From contig DKDC01000019.1 of assembly GCA_002451695.1 (NCBI GenBank), positions 108,943 to 172,942 on the forward strand: 64,000 bases of DNA, read 5' to 3'. Shown one piece after another: positions 62,193 to 64,000 of the stretch. A program made the position numbers and the translations under genes. Source of the stretch: Prevotellaceae bacterium UBA6858 (GTDB lineage Bacteria > Bacteroidota > Bacteroidia > Bacteroidales > Bacteroidaceae). Below the pieces are notes generated by a model. The model was given only the letters and a program-made list of their open reading frames with translations, was not told where the DNA came from and searched no databases. The first letter of the stretch is position 1. Each line of letters starts with the position of its first letter.

Positions 62193-62277
62193 CATAATAG
62201 AAGGACTTTTTAAGTGAACAGCGTCAGCAGGTGAATCTAAAAGTCCCTATTATGTTCATGGACTTTTGCAAAAAGTC
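62193..62277. other. oriT-like inverted repeats
   Basis: CATAATAGAAGGACTTTT (62193-62210) faces AAAAGTCCCTATTATG (62239-62254), a 16-bp stem with a 2-nt bulge. A second pair GGACTTTT (62260-62267) / AAAAAGTC (62270-62277) follows. Position between dnaC-like and mobV genes fits a transfer origin; the nick site is not defined. Confidence 0.55.
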
Positions 62278-62297
62278 ACCTCCTCATACAAGTCCCT

Positions 62298-63014
62298 CTA
62301 TCCTTGGTCATCAGCCGGCTGTGCATAGTCCGTTCGGTATGTCGGATTACGATAGACAATCTTGGTCATCATCTCGTTGAGTCGATCGGCAATGCGGTCG
62401 CCATATCGCTGACGGATTTCCTTTGGTTCAAGGTTTGTGGTGAAGACCGTGAACAGTTGAGCGTCATACCGCATAGCCAAGAGTTCCTTGATGGGATACA
62501 TGAAATTGCCATAGTCCTGCACTTCAGCAGGTTCAGTCCCAATATCGTCTATACCTAATATATCAGCTTCCGCCAATTTGCAAAACTTATTATAGTCCGT
62601 CTTGCGGATTTGCACAATCTGCATGGCATTGACAATGGTAAAACTATAGTAGTTATCAGAACTATGTCCAGCATTAGGCGATAGGTTCGGTTTGAGGATT
62701 TCCAATCTTCTGACAAGGTTCTGCAATGCCTTGAGCATAGTGGTCTTGCCGTTGCCGCATCCGCCACATAGAACGATTCCGAACTTTGCAGTGTTTGCAG
62801 TCAGGCAATTGGCTACCTGTTTGAGTTGCTCTTCAACAAAACCATTATAGATAAACCTGCGATAGCGGAGCTGTACTTCCATGATATATGCAGCCAGAAG
62901 ATATTCGTATGCCTGCTCCTCCAACATAGGCAGTCTAAAACGCCCCGTCATAGTCCGTCCCTTCCGCAGGAACTGGACAAGTCCTGCGATTTTCTTTTCG
63001 TTTGCTATTTCCAT
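62298..63014 (-). CDS. DnaC/IstB-like ATPase
   Basis: 238 residues from the ATG at 63014 (63047 also possible). Walker A CGGCGNGKTTML near residue 82 and Walker B ILGIDDIGTEP near 155, then FTTNLEPKEIRQRYGDRIADR, the sensor and arginine-finger region of DnaC-type helicase loaders. In mobilisable elements such proteins work with a Rep-like protein. It overlaps the Rep-like gene. Confidence 0.86.
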   Translation of the reverse strand: MEIANEKKIAGLVQFLRKGRTMTGRFRLPMLEEQAYEYLLAAYIMEVQLRYRRFIYNGFVEEQLKQVANCLTANTAKFGIVLCGGCGNGKTTMLKALQNLVRRLEILKPNLSPNAGHSSDNYYSFTIVNAMQIVQIRKTDYNKFCKLAEADILGIDDIGTEPAEVQDYGNFMYPIKELLAMRYDAQLFTVFTTNLEPKEIRQRYGDRIADRLNEMMTKIVYRNPTYRTDYAQPADDQG

Positions 63015-63444
63015 ATACACCTCCGTTTTTACTGTCAAAAATCTCACACCTTCCCTTTATAAAAGAATCTTTGCTTTGGGGTTTGTCTTTATCTTTAATA
63101 TGTGTCAAGTCCTGTGTCAAACCATGCATCAAGTTATCCGTCAAGCCTACTGTCAAGTTATCTGTCCATTCAAGCAGTGTGTAATTGGATGGTAGATGGC
63201 GGGATTTGCCTTCTGTAAAAGCGATAAGTTTGCGCTCGGCTAGATGCTTCCGTGCCGTGATGACAGTTTGCCTTGAAAGGCGTAAGTCTTCACATATTCT
63301 TGTTGTGGAGCACGCAAACGGCATTTTCCAATACCGCTTGTTGCTCTCGTTCACAAGGTAGGCAAACAAGGCTATCTCACTCGCTGGCAATGGCGACAAC
63401 AAAGCAGAACGCCAAAGCTGGTTCATGTATTCGATATACGTCAT
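62935..63444 (-). CDS. HTH replication-initiation-like protein
   Basis: 169 residues. The N-terminal ~95 residues carry a winged HTH (STTRICEDLRLSRQTVITARKHL); the C-terminal part is polar with TDNLTVGLTDNLMHGLTQDL as a low-complexity repeat. It overlaps the excisionase-like gene by 4 bases and the ATPase by 80 or more. Function as a Rep or primosome protein (DnaD-like) is inferred from position. Confidence 0.75.
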   Translation of the reverse strand: MTYIEYMNQLWRSALLSPLPASEIALFAYLVNESNKRYWKMPFACSTTRICEDLRLSRQTVITARKHLAERKLIAFTEGKSRHLPSNYTLLEWTDNLTVGLTDNLMHGLTQDLTHIKDKDKPQSKDSFIKGRCEIFDSKNGGVYGNSKRKENRRTCPVPAEGTDYDGAF

Positions 63445-63848
63445 ACGCTCTCTTTACTATCGTTGTCGTAAGCATTAGGCAAGTTTTTGTCCACCTTGCT
63501 TGTCCGTTTGCAATAGCCAGCAACAGTTTCGTTCATAGAACGAGCGTGTGTAATGGCTTTGACTGCCGAGGCAGGGTACATGTTCTTGTTGCCAAACTTG
63601 ATGTGTTGCAAGTAACCAGTGCGATGCCACTGCCATAGGGTAGCAGGACATACATTGAAAATTTTGCAAACTTCCTCTGTTGTAAGAAAGGTTTCCTCAG
63701 ATTCTTCCTTGCGGGCAGACGCAGCTTGTTCCTCCCATTCCTTGCGTGACTGCGCCAAGAGAGCATTTGCAAAATGGTGAAGGTCTTCGGGAGTAATGGT
63801 TAGTGCAACCTGGCCTCCCATCTTTGTCAATGACATGATGTCAACCAT
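63441..63848 (-). CDS. Excisionase/MerR-like HTH protein
   Basis: 135 residues from the ATG at 63848; an earlier ATG at 63941 extends by 31 residues that overlap the operator-like repeat. FLTTEEVCKIFNVCPATLWQWHRTG and HIKFGNKNMYPASAVKAI form the HTH_17 domain of excisionases and element regulators. First gene of the element's minus-strand backbone operon. Confidence 0.8.
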   Translation of the reverse strand: MVDIMSLTKMGGQVALTITPEDLHHFANALLAQSRKEWEEQAASARKEESEETFLTTEEVCKIFNVCPATLWQWHRTGYLQHIKFGNKNMYPASAVKAITHARSMNETVAGYCKRTSKVDKNLPNAYDNDSKESV

Positions 63849-63934
63849 ATTTTTTCTTTTGATATTCGTTATACATACGCTGTCTTGCTCGTAAACCAGG
63901 ATGCTCTTTCTCGCAGCGTGATAAAAAAGAAACA

Positions 63935-63975
63935 CCGCCAATCCGCTGGTTTGTCGGATTGACGGTGCAAAGGTA
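63935..63975 (-). promoter_or_regulatory. Promoter and operator-like palindrome of the mobile-element backbone
   Basis: The minus-strand -7 box TACCTTTG is at 63968-63975. Immediately downstream lies CCGCCAATCCG (63935-63945) facing CGGATTGACGG (63955-63965), across the expected transcription start. A repressor could bind here. Confidence 0.55.
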
Positions 63976-64000
63976 TATGGCTTTTGACGGCTCTCGATGA

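Larger units (their letters stand above)
51356..64000. mobile_element. Mobilisable element with defence-like cargo (right end outside window)
   Basis: From right to left on the minus strand: excisionase-like HTH, Rep-like HTH, DnaC-like ATPase, oriT-like repeats, MobV relaxase, then a cargo operon. This resembles the NBU/Tn4555 type of Bacteroides mobilisable elements. No integrase or end repeat is inside the window. The left boundary is uncertain. Confidence 0.7.

Overview
This window looks like a chromosomal segment of a Bacteroidota bacterium, most probably in the order Bacteroidales. The signs are promoters of the TTTG / TAnnTTTG type, no Shine-Dalgarno sequences, an UpxY/NusG-type antiterminator, a MobV-type mobilisable element, and housekeeping genes typical of gut Bacteroidales (M13 and M49 peptidases, fur-purA, apgM-thrC). 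I cannot name the genus. No rRNA, tRNA or CRISPR array was recognised.

Layout. 0-9.5 kb is core-like: the end of a U32 peptidase, a zinc-ribbon lipoprotein, a cytidylyltransferase-aminotransferase fusion whose aminotransferase half has lost its PLP lysine, an M13 peptidase, an ABC-F ATPase and a secreted CMD-cupin protein. 9.9-12.8 kb is an AT-rich type II restriction-modification cassette with one TdeIII-like nuclease and two DNA methyltransferases. 13.4-16.3 kb is a threonine-attenuated unit (leader peptide, apgM, thrC) in which thrA, expected between leader and apgM, is missing. 16.7-26.1 kb is an accessory block, all on the minus strand: RhuM-Fic, membrane and WG-repeat proteins, a BspA-type LRR protein, a macro-like protein, two YbjN/chaperone-like paralogues, a long divergent sigma-like factor and unknowns.

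26.7-42.4 kb is the most striking part: about 18 tightly packed minus-strand genes forming one apparent operon. It starts with an UpxY-like antiterminator behind a long structured leader, and encodes six separate P-loop GTPases: a dynamin-like protein, two small Era/AIG-like GTPases, and three TRAFAC-like GTPases with an unusual G4 motif. Two of these three are each followed by a copy of the same ~290-residue partner. The operon ends with an M48 protease, an HExxH protein, a glycine-zipper protein and small membrane proteins. I read it as a GTPase-switch conflict (defence) system with membrane and protease effectors; this is inference.

43.4-50.8 kb returns to core-like genes: nucleotidyltransferase, dipeptidyl peptidase III, AlkD-like repair protein, Fur, PurA, and a protein with two nuclease-like domains. 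51.3 kb to the right edge is a mobilisable element: its backbone (excisionase-like HTH, Rep-like HTH, DnaC-like ATPase, oriT-like repeats, MobV relaxase) carries a cargo of a sacsin-like HATPase, a UPF1-like helicase, an AlbA_2 ATPase and an XRE regulator, probably another defence module.

Running through the window are eight copies of an ~80-bp intergenic element made of four units at an exact 21-bp period. The copies checked can form terminator-like hairpins, and copies bracket the restriction-modification cassette, the 17-26 kb block and the GTPase operon in direct orientation.
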